The notes below the pieces were generated by a model. It saw nothing but the letters and a program-made list of their open reading frames with translations. It had not been told where the DNA came from and did not search any database. From assembly GCF_910592395.1 (NCBI RefSeq), contig NC_088308.1, positions 11,549,001-11,613,000 of the forward strand: a DNA stretch of 64,000 bases. Direction: 5' to 3'. The translations under genes were made by a program, and so were the position numbers. The DNA comes from Lineus longissimus. Its lineage: Eukaryota > Nemertea > Pilidiophora > Heteronemertea > Lineidae. Shown here one piece after another: positions 24,801 to 39,600 of this stretch. Positions within the stretch are counted from its first letter, which is position 1, and each line of letters starts with the position of its first letter.

Positions 24801-27800
24801 CAATTTGCTTTAACTTCAACAGCTCTGTTCTTTGAATAAGATACAAAAACCAAGGTTCACTGTACCTGATGTCTCTAGTAAAGCAAGGAAATCACTTCCC
24901 ATCTATTAAAAAGTGTTCAGTAGCTTGCGATGGGCTCTCCCTTTGGTTTTTAGGCTGAACAATGCTGAAGTCACTTGACCGGCAACCCAAATTAATACGT
25001 AAAATAATGCAGCATGGTTGCAGAAATGCCTGTCTCGGCTATCGACTTGGAGGAGAAATACTCCCTGGAGAATAACTCCTCCAAGTACACAGTGTATGCT
25101 AAACATGATGAAGAATCACGCGAACAGAATGGAACTGAACCTGATGATTACCAGATTAAAAAATGCCTCTTGCTTGAAACTATAAGTACTGTGCTTGCTC
25201 AGGATAAGGCAACCTATAGCGAAACGCTTATGAAAATGGGGAGTTTTGAACGGCCCGGTTAAAACCTAAGGTGGGAATAAGCTTCCATTGAGAAATGTTA
25301 GCAGGTTCGAGTTCCCCTCAGGTAGGTGATTATGTAGCCAATGAGCTGCATAAGAACTAATCACCAATTTAGTTATTTTTACCGCGTTCAGCTAAATCTA
25401 AATGAAGACTTGTGCCAAGACTGGATCCTTTAAGTTTGAAAATCACATCACAGTCAGTGCCACATATATTGACTATGCGTCAAACATAATATGATAAACT
25501 TCCGTTGTATCTCAATGCAAGGATTTCAGCTCAGACAGCAGAATTGTTCGGGATCTCGGGGTGTGGCTGGATGAGGGCATGACAATGCAGGAGCAAATCA
25601 AGGCGATTTGCAAGAATGTAAATGCTGCCTTGTATAAGATAAGCCGAATTAAAAAAATTTCTCGACACAAGTAGCATCGAGAGGCTTATCCATGCCTTTG
25701 TCATGTCACGCCTTGACTCCAATAATGGGATTCTCTACGGTCTCCCTGACAAGGCGCTGGCTCCCCTCCAGAGACTCCAGAACCGGGCAGCCAGGATCTT
25801 GACCGGGACGTGAAAGTATGACCACATCTCACCGGTTCTTAGGTCTCTTCACTGGCTCCCGGTGAAGCAGCGTGTCATTTTCAAGGTCCTCCTGATGTGT
25901 TTCAAGGTGGTCCGGGGTTATGCACCTGCATACCTGAGCCTCAAACATGTTGAGAGGCAGCGTGTCACCAGGTCATCTAATGACACGTCATTGGCGTGTA
26001 TGCGGATAAAGACGGGATTCGGTGACCGCTGCTTCTCATCATGTGGTCCCCGGTTGTGGAATGCCCTACCGGAGCACATCAGGGGGGCGGACGCGCTGCT
26101 TGCTTTTAAACGACTCCTAAAATCCTGGCTGTTCGAGGAAGCATTTCTTGGTGGGGAGGTAGCGCCTTGAGCAGGTTTACCTGGAGTTTGGCGCTCTATA
26201 AGACATTGTTGATTGATTGATCGAATTATTTCAATTAACTCAAATTTTAAATGTAGAAGCAATATTTATGTTTTGCTATGATAAGACATTTGTGTCAACA
26301 AGCAATTGCCAAAAAACTTTACTTTAGAAAACAGCGAGAGAAATTTGGTCTCACTGGGCACTCTTACTTGATATCACTAAAGCTGAGTGTGACTAGTTGA
26401 AAGACTGTTGGATATTTGATACCATTCTGTGTGACTTGTCATTGCAGGGAGAGCAGAGATATCGAGAAGCATGCTAAAGATGTGAAGGAATGGTCCCATA
26501 TTTATGGTGAAATGTGTGAGGTGATAAATCATGCAGCAGCGACAGGTCACTCTAACCTCAAACAAAATCTCAAGGAAGCATTTACATCAGGTAAGTTATG
26601 TTTGCTATGGATGGCTTGGCTGAATTGACCTTTATTGACTTTATTAAGCCAACACTTATTTTGCAATTTTACCCATAATTTATTTGCATATCCTGCATTT
26701 TAGCGCCTTGAATCACTTTTAAATTGGGACATCATTTTTCGTCAACAAATCTTCTAATACAGTAGAACCTCCCTTAGCGGACACCTCTGCCAGGCAGACA
26801 TCTCTACATTACGGACACGTCCGGCCAGTCCCAATTTTTTCTAAGTCATTTCCAATAACAAAAACCTCTGTACGGCGGACACCTCTCTACTCCGAATTGC
26901 GGAAAGGGCGATGGCCAATATTTGGTCCAATTCCCTCCCAATTACGGACAGTAGGCAAAAACAATGGTTTCCCACGTGCGCTTGGAGAGTTAAGTAGGCC
27001 CGACAGGTGTGATATTTGCGTAATTAATCAACGTAATTACCCCATGGCATTGTGTTTTTGTATCCTAATTAAGCCGCGGCATTTGTTTACTCGTCTTTTC
27101 AACTAATTACATAGGCCTATTGTGTCAACGGACACTCATAAATCCACGCGGTTTTGTCAGTGTTGCGGCGAATATGCGTTAGTAGAGAAATTAGAAAAAA
27201 TTAATTATTAATCAAAGGTGGCTGATGGACAGAAATTATGGTGATTTTTCACACATTATGAAATGACGAGGAGATTTTGCAATAAAAGGGGCACCTTTTA
27301 CTAGAGAGATTATTCACTTTCTGAGTTCCAAAGTAGCTCACGTCATTCAACGCAACATCACAAGCAAATACCGATCAGCCAACAGGTTTAAAGTTTCTAC
27401 GCTAGATGTCGACACAGAGAAAACCAAGACCTGCAAGGTGGGAACTTCAAATCCATCTATCGGACGATTTGGCATAACCTGTTACATAAATGATACATTC
27501 AGACCGCCGAGAAAATGACTTTCTGTGAACTAAATATGGTAACAATATGCCATTTGTACCATAGAGCACATGGGTAAATATATTTCATTTCTATCATGCA
27601 TGGGTTTTCATAGTTGGTTGAAAAGAATAGTGCACTCGTAATGAAAGATGCCTCTTGGTATTTTGCATACATATATTCTTTTCATCTCTAGGTGTTGCAT
27701 TGGAAGTGAAGACAGCCCTCTCAGCTTCCACTAATGGATGTCATTGTATTGTTCGCAACCTTAAAGGTAAAATGCTAGCTGTCCGTCTATGTGCTTTCAA

Positions 27801-30800
27801 GAATTAATAAAGACTACTCTTTATTAATTCTTGGTCCTGTGTACATTGTCTCGAAATTTTCAAGAAGAGTGAGAAATCATTCTCAGAATTTACACACAAT
27901 GACTTGCATACTTCAATGTTTTGATATACCGCATAATTTGGCCCAGGTTTGAATTCAGGGAGAACGTTGAACTTCAGGTGACCCAGTGGGAAAGTACTTT
28001 TCCTTACTCTATTTCCCCTACCAAACTCTTGTACCAGAGTATGCCAAGCAAGGCAAAATATTCCAAAAGGGGTCAGAGTGTGTTACCAGCGTGTGACTAG
28101 GATCCTCTGCAGGTAGCTGAAGATGGAATAACTTGGCCTATGCTGGAAACTGATAGGCATGACCATAAGACAAGTGCAATAGCAGCAGATCATGTGAACA
28201 TAGCTGACATCCTTTATCATATCATAAAAGTCTCATTGACTTTTCTTTTAATTCTTTCGTCGCAAGAGCTAAAAGTGGCAATATTACCTGACCACCAATG
28301 AATCTCACACTTTTGCAAATTTAAAAATTTAAAATCCTCATAAAAAGTCACTTTACCTCTCTCATAGCATTTTCCTGATTCGTCACTTTGAAATAAAATA
28401 TTTTAACCCAGTTCCTCTGATGCTTATAGATAAGCCATTTTAGTTCCCAAACTGACCACAAGTTGGCACAGTAGAGAAATCTTTGCGAGCTAACCCTGAG
28501 GTGTCCCCATTCTCGTTCCTCAGGATGACTGTCAATAGCCAAGATACAACCAATCTATTGGGGAGACATCTGGTGGATTTCTGAAGAACTGATGTTGAAT
28601 GTAGGTTAACGTCCTCGGTCGTCAACAGATGAGCTTTCAAAATGTACATGAACGGCTGCGGGTCTTTTTCTAAAATTAAGTCATTCGCTACAGTATGTGA
28701 CTTTCCTATTTCAGGTGTACCTTTAAAGCAAGCTGATGCAGTGGTGTCCAACTACACAGACTGGGATTCGACAACAAACATTTCAGAAGGTGACAGTATG
28801 GTTCGCTTGCGAAACCTCCAAGAAGAGATTGCTCAGCAGCTGAAGGAAACGAACAAGAATTACTTCATTGTCCCATGGAAAAGCAGTGGATTTAGTCCCG
28901 AAACGTATTCGGAACACATGGATTATTTACAAAATTTCATTGCGTCTGTGACTTATATGCTGCGGACTGGAATTGAGTTTGCCCAGCGTGGTCGGGGCAT
29001 GAGTCTCAAGCCTCATGTGCCTCTGGGGAAGAAGCTGCAGAGCTACACAAGTGCCAATATTCATCTTCAGTATTTACAAACGTGGAAGAAACCGCTGTTT
29101 GGTTTTAATGGTGCCGAGTTAAGATTTAGAACTTTACTTGAAAGAGGAGTGCGAGGGGATCACTTTGCTATCATGGTGGAGGGGCCTGATGGAAGTGGAA
29201 AGAGTTCGCTCCTCTTGCAGGCTTGGTGCATTGCAGCAGACTTGTTTGGTTCAAAATTTTTCTGCGTGGTGAGGTGTGTCGACCTTACCACAGATTGTCG
29301 GACATCAGAAGGAATTTTGCGAAGTATATGCCACCATATAAACTCAGTATTAAAGTTAGAATTAGACTTTGAAGGATATTCGTATGAGGAATTAGTGGAT
29401 TCTTTTAATAATTTCCAAGCCACGTTGACAAAGAATTCAGTGCATTGGGTGTTTGTCATCGATGGGGTTGAGAAACTTGTGATTAATGACTCTTGGACTA
29501 GACTGGATTGGTTGTTTATGGAATTTAGACCATTCATCCATGTGATATTCTCATATTCATCATCAATTCCAAAATCAGACGCGTTCATCAAAATGTCGAA
29601 GAAACTTGTAAAAAAGGAAACCATAATACAAACCCCAGAATTAGATGTGCCACAAACCAAAGAAATGATGGCTGTTTTGCTCAAAGATATTCCGTCTACC
29701 TCTGCATATTTCTCAGAAGTTTTAAAAGCCATCTCAAACCGTCCTACACCATTATTAATGAAATTATTGTGTGACTTTGCGAGTGACCATGACATATCAA
29801 ACTCCGATGCCTACCCAGAATCTCTTGAAAATGCTGTGATAGAATATTTTGTCTGTATCGAAGACGTATTTGGTGTGTCAACCGTCCGCCATATTGCTCA
29901 GTATCTATCCGCCTCATTCTGTGGTCTCTCTGAAATGGAACTGCTTGACATTCTGTCATGCAACAATACTGCCCTGGCTGAGTGCTACCCAGTCACCATC
30001 CCTGATATGCTAAGATTTCAATGTGCTCTGTGGATTGATCTGAAATGTGCTCTTGGTAAGTTTGTTCATGTATGAATGTCACTTTAAGTCCAATATCGGG
30101 AGTCTCCCTACTGGCAGTGGTGACCATAAAAGTGTACTGGGTTTGGGGCCAATCAAGAAGAACATTTTACATACCCTCATGTGTGACTATTTTTACAGCT
30201 TGGTGAAGACAATGACGACATTTTAATCATGTTGGTTCAAAAAGTTATTTGAAATCAGATCCACAAAAAATATTTTTCCACATATTTCGGATTAGATATG
30301 AGCCTTCTATCGCGACTTGATTTCAAGCTTCATGATTGGGATTGCGACAAATGAGTAAAAATTTGCTCAATGTCGCTCAAGATGTGGTTGTAACACTGTA
30401 CACAGGGTGGAAAGCACATCAAAACATTGGAAATAATGTCAAGTCGAACATGGGGTGATTTTTCTAAACTTTAAAATTAATTTTGCTTTTCTAATCTTGT
30501 TTGCCATTAACTACACTTCTGTTCACCATGGGGCAATTGTGATTCCATTGATATATTTGGTATTGGGATGAAGCGTGCTGATACCGTTGGCTTTAAGTCA
30601 TTTAGAAAATGTGTTCCTGTCAGATATGGTAAACATGGGTCCAAATACTAAGTTCAGATCTATAGTATCACAATCTCAGTGCAGAGAAAAATACATGATA
30701 ATTATGTCATTGAATTATGGGAGTGTGTGCTGATATCTCTTAAACAACCAGCGTTCATCCCAAGCAAATCCTATTACTTCAATGGCTCCTCAGGCATGGA

Positions 30801-33654
30801 ACTAGGCATAGTGTGAGTAATATCATCCCTTACACTAAGTGGACGATTTGTCATTTTGCAGACAACTTTTGAAATTCAGTTGTTCATGTACATGTGACCC
30901 TTCAGTACGCAACCTACCACATGATGCACTTTTAGTAATTTTAACTAAATGAAGGAAGAAAGAGCAAGCCACGCCATCATTTTGCTTTTAACAGAGAGCA
31001 ATGAAACAGACTACCTACCGGCTATTAAATTATTTAAAATATTGAGAGTTGAGAACTGAGAACTGAGAGTCAGATAGGACATTATTAACTCCATAAACAA
31101 TATTGGATGATTGTAATGTAAGCAGGAGAAAACTGGAGACCCCCCCCCCCCCACAGCTGTTCTTATCTACCTTATGTCCTGACTGCAGTGGTGAGCCAAA
31201 TCTTTGGGTGTGCCTACATATGTACATATCAATCCTCATTACTTCATTCGTAAAAAAGGAGTTCTTATGATCTTTAATCATTCTAAATGTTTCAGGTCCA
31301 CTCATCGAGGAATATAATCGAGACGGAAAAGTGCTTTTAAGGTGGCGCCACCACTGCATTTATCAAGTTGCCGTCCACAGATACCTGAAAACGATTGATC
31401 ACATCCGAGCTAGTCATCGAGATATTGCAAATTTGTTTCTTGAGACATATTTGGAATCACGTCCATTAGTTATGCCCGAGCGTTCTATCCATATTGTAGA
31501 ATTTGGACAACGGTGGATTTGCCCACAACCACTACTTTATTCAGAAACAAAGTACAACCGTAGGAGATTGAATGAACTGTGGTTCCAGCTAATAGCTGCA
31601 GGTAAGCTAATTAGGGCACTAATCGATTCTTATTGTGGTTCCAGCTAAAAGCTGCGGCTAAGCTAAAGATTACACTAACAATTCTAACTGTGGTTCCCGC
31701 AAACAGCTCCAGGTAAGCTAATGAGTATGCTCATAGATTCTTACTGTGGTTCCGGCTAATAGCTGCAGGTAAGCTAATCAGTTTGCGAATTGTTAGAATT
31801 CTGTTACGTATCGGAATTCAGATACCCTATCAGAATTCAGATACCCAATATCGAAATTTGGATACCCCTAAATCTTTAGTAAAGGGCTTAACTGAAGGAC
31901 ACACCCACTAGCCACCCAGGGCTACCACCTTTGTGAAGACAGATGTTAGAGCTTTTCTTGGCTTCCATTTCTGAAGCTGACTCCAGATTTTGGACCCCAT
32001 CATTTGCACCCTTTTAGAAAGCACCGAATTCTTCAGTACGAATATTGTACACATATGATGCACAGGGAAATGTACAGGGGCTAGATATAATTGCTGCTTA
32101 CAAGCAAATGATCCGGAGAATTTTCAAAAGATGGTTTAACAGTGTTGTGCCCATTTTTTACTAAATCATGCGAACATAAACTGCTGTCCTATCTATGCTC
32201 CTCCCCCAATGGACATATTTGTGAAAATCTGATCCAAGGTATCAGAACTCTTGATACCCTAAGTATCCGAATTCTGATATGGTCTTCTGAATTCGGATGT
32301 GTATCCGAATTCTAACATTTCTCAAACTGTAATGGGGTACACTCATAGATTCTTACTGTGGTTCCAGCTAATAGCTGCAGGTAAGCTAATGGGTTCACTC
32401 ATAGATTCTTTCTGTGGTCCCAGCTAATAGCTGCAGATACAGGTACTCACAGTAGATTCTAAACCATGGTTCCTGGTGATAGCTGCAGGTAAGCTGCGCA
32501 CTAAAAGATTCTAACTTGGGTTCCTGGTGATAGCTGCATAACCTTAAAAGCACTCGAAGTGTGGCTCCAGCTTATAGCTGCAGGTATTAGCTAATGAGTA
32601 CACTAATATATTCTAACTCTGGTTCCAGCTAATAGCTGCAGGTAAGCTATTAGGTACACCTAAGACTGATTAGTTAAAAAAAACCCTTTAACTTAAAAAC
32701 CAGAAATATAGCCTTTTTTCGGCTGCTGTAGATCAGGCACCAGTCTACCGATTCAGACGATTCTTGTACCACTGAGCTGCATTTGCTCTCTACTACCCAA
32801 TGGCATTTACTTCTTAGTTTTTTAGTTAACAATTCATCACCATCTTGCATTGTATGTACAACTGTTTTTACAACTGAGCCAAATTTTGAGGCAATGATCC
32901 TGTTGTGTTCATTTATCCCCCTATGTGCCACTAGTGTACACACACATGAATAAGTAATGAGTGTTGTCATGGTGGAGCTTAGGCCAATCGAGTGGGTGGG
33001 TAGTAATATGGAAATTAGCAATAATAGCTCACTGTGTTTAAAAATATAATCTACTTTGATTAGATTCCTTTTGTACTCTTCAACAAGAAGGTTACAAGTA
33101 ATATACTATGTGAAAACTTTGTAGTGTGTGCATGTAGTATTCGGTGGATAAGACCCCTTTGATGCAGGTGTGTCAGTTTATAATTGATCATGACCGTGAT
33201 CTATCTGTCATCTCGTAATCATTTCAGGCCAAGTAACCATTGAAATGTAATATTGGTTGGAACAGTGACAGAACATTCCTTTCTATTGTATTCATAGAAC
33301 TGTCCAAAGTCTATCAAAACCTAAAATATGAAATAAAATAAAGAATGCTGCTTGCTAACTTATCAAAGATATATCTGAGGTCAGTAACAAATATTGAATA
33401 AATGAAACAGTCTTTCAGGTTGACAAATCTTCCTAATTATGAAAAACAAAAGAATATTTTGATGTAAGGAATAAGCAAACTTGTTGACTTTTCTCTGCCC
33501 GAAACCTTATCAATGTGTGAATAATGGTCATTGCTTGGAAAAGCTGGCATTTTGCAAAAAAAATCACCAACATGTAGATAGTGAGAAAAATGGTGATTTT
33601 ATTTGCAGCTTTTTGGCTCACCGTAAGGGGAGCCTATATGATAGCGCTGTGTCT

Positions 33655-33692
<38 letters not shown>

Positions 33693-36600
33693 ATCCTAAC
33701 AGTGGCACGTTTCTTAACTGCTAGGGCTATGAACTTGAAACTTTGTACACAGAATGCCCTAGGTCAGCTGACCTCTGACACTGATTTTCGGTCCGATCTG
33801 TTTCTCTGTTTGGCCACCAGGGGGCCAAATGTCGATATCTAAAAAGTGTGATATCTCGCTTATTAGTGACTTGTTTTCGATAAAACTTTTGTTGTAGGTA
33901 CTCATAGCAAATATACATTTTGTATTATACCGGTTTTTAATTTGACCTTGTTTTCAAGGTCACAGAGGTCATATGGCGTAAATTGGCCATTAGAGTGTAA
34001 ACTATGGCACGTTTCTTAACCACTAAAGCTATGAACTTGAAACTTGGTACATATAACCCCCTATATCACATAGCCTCTGGTGCTGAATTTCAGTTTGATC
34101 TGATTCTCAACTTTGCCACCAGGGGGCCAAAAGTGGAAATCTAAAAAGTGTGATATCTCGCTTATAAGTGACTTGTTTTCGATAAATTATTTATGGTAGG
34201 TACTCTTAGGAAGAATAAATCACATATCTTACGGGTTTTCAATTTGACCTACTTTTCAAGGTCACAGAGGTCATATGGCGTAAATTGGCCGTTAGAGTGT
34301 AAACTATGGCACGTTTCTTAACCAAGCTATGAACTTGAAACTTGGTGCATATAACCCCCTACATCAGATAACCTCTGATGCCGAATTTTGGCCCGATCTG
34401 ATTCTTTATTCGGCCACCAGGGGGCCATAATGGAATAAGTAAGATGTGCAATATCTTGCTTATTTGAGTGAATTTTTTTCGATAAATTTTTTATGGCAGG
34501 GACTTCTAGCAAGGATACACCACATGTCCTACGATTTTTGGATTTGACCTCCTTTTCTAGGTCACAGAGGTCAAATGGCGTAAATTGGCCGTTAGAGTGT
34601 AACTATGGCACGTTTCTTAACTGCTGAAGCTATGAACTTGAAAGTTGGTACATGTAACCCCCTACATCAGATAATCTCGGACACCGAATTTTGGCCTGAT
34701 CTGATTCTTGATTTGGCCACCAGGGGGTCAAAACTGAAAGGTAGGATGTGCAATATCTCGCTTATTGATGACTTTTTTTCGATGAAATTTTTATTGCAGG
34801 GACTCTTAGCAATCACACGATATTGATCTTGTTGATGTCATAGACAATTATTGGTTGGATCATAAACTTATATATACTGCCCTGTCTTATTACTTGACAT
34901 CAATACACATCTAAAAAAAGTCTTCATGCCTGATTGTGTTCACCATATTCACCTGTAAACTAAGCATGATCCTGCCTACTAAAAGATGTATACGGTGAGC
35001 ACAATGGCCCCTGGCCGTTTCATTCAATTTTTTCCAATGGGCTTAATCATGAGGTTTTGAAAGGAACCAGTTTTGGACCAACCTTGCACTAAAGGCAGAT
35101 GTACAGATATGGGCATAGGCCTACAAATTTATATGTTTAAGCATATGACAAATCTGTGGCCTTTGCAGAAATTTTATTAGATAATCCTGAAGTATGTTGA
35201 CTGCATGGCTAAGAACAGCGATGTAAGAGCTTGGTGAATTGACATGTTATTCATATTACATGACATTTCCATTCATGGATGTTTTGCAAAGCTTTATGCC
35301 ACTTGTATAGCTAATTAGGCCTACAAGCAATCGCACAGCAAGTTGGTGGGAGGAGTTATGTGTGTTGGTTTAGTGGTATATATGCAAATCAATCTATGCG
35401 CGCTCTATTGGAATATTGTGGCACTTTGTACTCCTCATCACCATCACACTCTCATGACGGGCAGTTTTGGCCAAAAACAGATGTGCGAATTATGTCTTCT
35501 TCTGTCTCAGGAAATCCAAGTTAGAGGATTTTTTGAACTTATCCGTCTTTGGGTACACACATAGAATCTAGCCATAAATAGTATTGAATTTTGATCTTTT
35601 ATTTTCAGGTGAAATATCTGCATTCAAAGAGCAGTGTTTTTGTAACTTTGAATACCTGCTAGCTAAGATGCATGCCACATCCATCCAGGTACTTTTGAGT
35701 GACCTTGAGGTGATGCAGACTAAGCTGCTCGATGCCGAGCTATATCTGGTTGCCAAGGCAATCAAGGCATCTGAGGCTATCCTGACTGAAGATACTCTCC
35801 AGCTTGCGAGTGAACTTATTGGACAGCTGAGAAAGATAAGAGGTGAGGTCATAGAATGATCCCCAAACCCATAGGAAGTTTTTAAAGTTTACTTGTTATT
35901 GTGTCGCCCTCGTCTAACTAAAGAAAGACAAGTCAGATATAACTATTAGGGTTTACTCTTATCTCTAGTGCCAGGGAGTTCACGCCCGTCAGGCCCGTAA
36001 GGCAAAAAGGCAGATTGTGCAATTATCATGCCCATGCTTATGACCTGGATGGGCATTATGTTCTCAGTGGATTGGAGATTGTGCTCAAAATCATTCAACG
36101 GGTTGATTTCCAAACATAAACAGTCAATATAGATGAATATGAATTGTCTAAACCATTGAATGAGGTGTTGATGTTGTGTCTTTGTCTAGGTTGTTACCCA
36201 GATCACCTCAACAGTCTAGTGGTGCAGTCGATGCAATGGTGCGACTCCTACAGCCTTCCTCTACTGATTCCTCTCACGTCTTGGCTGCCATGTCCAACCC
36301 TTGAACTCATCGGACGCATTGATTGTCCAAATAACATTGGAATAGCTGCCACTAACCAGAGTTGCCAGCACGTCTTCTGCACCAATGGATCGGATGTTTC
36401 TATGTACCACATAGCATCCAAGAAGACGATCAAAGCTTATAAAGGTAATCATTTCTTGAAAGAATAATTATGATGATGATGAGGATGAGGATGATGATGA
36501 CGCTAGGGACAATCATGATAGAAAAATAAAATACCAATTGTGGTAGTACCCTGTTGAAGCTTGCCTTTCTCCAGGGCACTGTACAAAGGTTTAAAAAGAC

Positions 36601-39600
36601 CTAGCAAAAGATCTTTAAAGGGAAGCTATGGGAATTATTCCCCATTCGACCAACAGTTACAACCTTAACATCTACGTAAACTGCGTATTCTTAAAAACAA
36701 CTGTGGCTCTTGGTTTTATAAATAAACAAACATTAATGAGTGAAATGGATGATTTTAATTGCTTATTATGCCCCCGCTCAACGAAGTTGAGATGGGGGCA
36801 TTATGTTCTTGGCTGGTTTCCGCGTCCGCACTCTATTCCGCTCTATAACTCAGGAACCGCTTGTCCGGTAGACTTGAAATTTTTATGGTGTGAAGGCCTA
36901 GGGTCTCGAAGGTTCCCTATTGATTTTGGGCCAAAGCCCAAATCCAAGATGGCCGCCAGGCCACCATATTGTTTTTTTGCATTCCGCCGCCTAACTATAG
37001 AACTGAGTGAGTGATAAACCTGAAACTTCTGTGGTGTAATGCTCTAGTGTAGGGGAGGTGCCCTATCGATTCTGGGCCCGAACTAAAATCCATCATGGCC
37101 GCTAGGCGGCCATCTTTGTTTTTCGCATTCTGCCCCATAACTTAAGAACCGAGTGAGTGATAAACCTGGAACTTCAGTGGTGTGATGCTCTAGTGTAGGG
37201 GAGGTGCGCTATGGATTTTGGGCCCGACCTAAAATCCATCATGGCCGCCAGGCGGCCATCTTTGTTTTTTTTATTCCGCCCAATAACTTGAGAACCGAGT
37301 GAGTGATAAATCTGAAACTTCTGTGGTGTGATGTTCAAGTGAAGGGGTGCGTCCGCGTCCGCACTCTATAACTCGGGAACCGCTTGTCCGGTAGACTTGA
37401 AATTTTTATGGTGTGAAGGCCTAGGGTCTCGAAGGTTCCCTATTGATTTTGGGCCAAAGCCCAAATCCAAGATGGCCGCCAGGCCACCATATTGGTTTTT
37501 TGCATTCCGCCGCCTAACTATAGAACTGAGTGAGTGATAAACTTGAAACTTCTGTGGTGTGATGCTCTAGTGTAGGGGAGGTGCGCTATCGATTTTGGGC
37601 CTGACCTAAAATCCATCATGGCTGAGGCAGCCATCTTTGTTTTTTTTATTCCGCCTCATAACTTGAGAACCGAGTGAGTGATAAACCTGAAACTTCTGTG
37701 GTGTGATGTTCTAGTGAAGGGGAGGTGCCCTATTGATTTTGGGCCCGACCCAAAATCCAAGATGGCCGCCAGGCCACAAACTTGATTTTTGCATTCCGCC
37801 CTATAACAGTTTAACCCGAGAACCATTCCATCTCCATTGCATACTGTGATCGGCGGAGATTTCAACTACAACCTACTCAAAGAACGTCTTCAAGTGCCGG
37901 AACACCCGCTCCATTCATTTCAACAACTCATCAAGGAACCTACAACACTCAACTGCACACTGTTAGAAACATCTATATCAAGTCGCATCCTGATGAAACA
38001 CATGCAGGAGTGTGCAGAACATACTACAGCTACCACAACCCAGTCTACTATACGTTCAATCAGTAATAGAGTGGCCACTCGGCATCCCTTGGAAGCACTT
38101 CGACCACTGCCTCCACAGCTGCTGCCAGAACACCAGCTACGATACCCATCCAATTGATGTTCCTCAACTCCCACCTCCGCCCAACACACCAACCTACAAA
38201 TTCGGCTTCTTCCATATAAAGCAATGGCGGACGAATGCCCAAAAGCTGTAACAAGCAAACCGTTTCCACTGTGACGACTGCCTTGATCCACAGCTGCTCT
38301 CCGAACACCGATTACGATGCCAATCACCGCTTTAAGGCTGATTACTCCACCAAGGACACTTCTTTCCACTGTAACCACCTCCAGAGCTGCTCTCAGAACA
38401 CCAGTTACAGTGCTCATAATCAGTCCTTTCATGGCTGATTACTGCACAAGGACACGGTTTTCACCATGACCACTGTCTCCAAAGGTACTCTCCAAACCCA
38501 AATTACGATGCCCATCATCAGTCCTTTCATGACTGGTTGATGAAAACTTGTCACACTACATACTGTATTTATGCACATTTTAGCACATGCGCTTATAAAC
38601 AAAAATCGCATGTTTTAGGGTATATTTTCAGCCTTCACTTTGCCCGATTATAAACGCATGTGCTAATATTTTTCGGAGACGTCATCGTCACTGCATCGAA
38701 GGGAGGCTGCATGACTTCTAATAACATGCTGGAAGAATACGTGAACAAACTGTCACAGTCCCGTGCTGCATGCTTCCATGTTTAACCCCGCTGGTACTCT
38801 AGCATGTTAACTCTGAATAACGCGCACTGCCACATGAAAGACAAAGAGAAAGACACTTTTTAGCAGCAAAACACACAACTGCTGTTCATTCCAGGTGGAA
38901 TGACCCCTCTCCTGCCACCAATCAACACGCACATCAAGAACATTTTTGTTCAATTATTAGCGCACTGCGCTTAAACTGCGCTTATAATTGAATTTAACTG
39001 CACCCTCAATTAGCGCGTGCAGTGCGCTAAAATGCGCATAAATACAGTAAGCAGATTACTACCAGTATAAACACTTAAATTCATTTCCTTCAACCTACCC
39101 AACATTAAAAATATGCCCACTCAGCGGGGGCATACATTGCGATTCACACGAATCGTGTTATGTCTGAGACAAGACCACTAATGAATATTCATAGGTTGGA
39201 GGGTCGAGGCCTATCAATTAGACGAGTGCATGTTTTTTACTCTCAAGTACATATTTGGAGAGGTATTGAAAAAATATTTGTTGTGGCAAGTCTACAGATA
39301 TAAAGAAATTATTTGATGAAAAAATTAATTTCGAGTTTTGCTAATTGGGTAATAGGGGGCGTGTTTTGAGTTTTTTCTGCCAGTTGGCTGAAAAGAGTGG
39401 AAATATCAAAGTCTGTCTTATTTGTCGATTATCAAAACATTTCCGTGGTCAATCACCATTTTATTTTTCACCATTTACTTGCCCGACTGTCCAGAATAAC
39501 ATAATATTAATTTCAGATTCACAACACCACGCGTTCTTTGATGCGTCGCGGTCAAACATTGACAATTTAACTGCTAAAAGGCTTAAAAAAACAATTGTGG

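Larger units (their letters stand above)
36767..39160 (+). mobile_element. F4 element, Helentron/HINE-like
   Basis: The left subterminal motif TATGCCCCCGCT (36767-36778) is inverted as AGCGGGGGCATA at 39123-39134. The left end also forms a hairpin around CTCAACGAAGTTGAG. A perfect hairpin CGATTCACACGAATCG lies at 39140-39155, just outside the right inverted repeat. Inside are tandem units carrying GATGGCCGCCAGG (36.85-37.8 kb), an endonuclease remnant (37837-38157), degenerate ~100-bp tandem units (38.2-38.55 kb) and a nested MITE. Subterminal inverted repeats, a 3' hairpin, internal tandem repeats and an EN domain together are the described signature of Helentrons and their HINE derivatives. 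Confidence 0.7.

Noticed and set aside
29160-29795. 211-codon open frame on the minus strand
   Set aside because: Antisense shadow of the NACHT exon; no domain character of its own.
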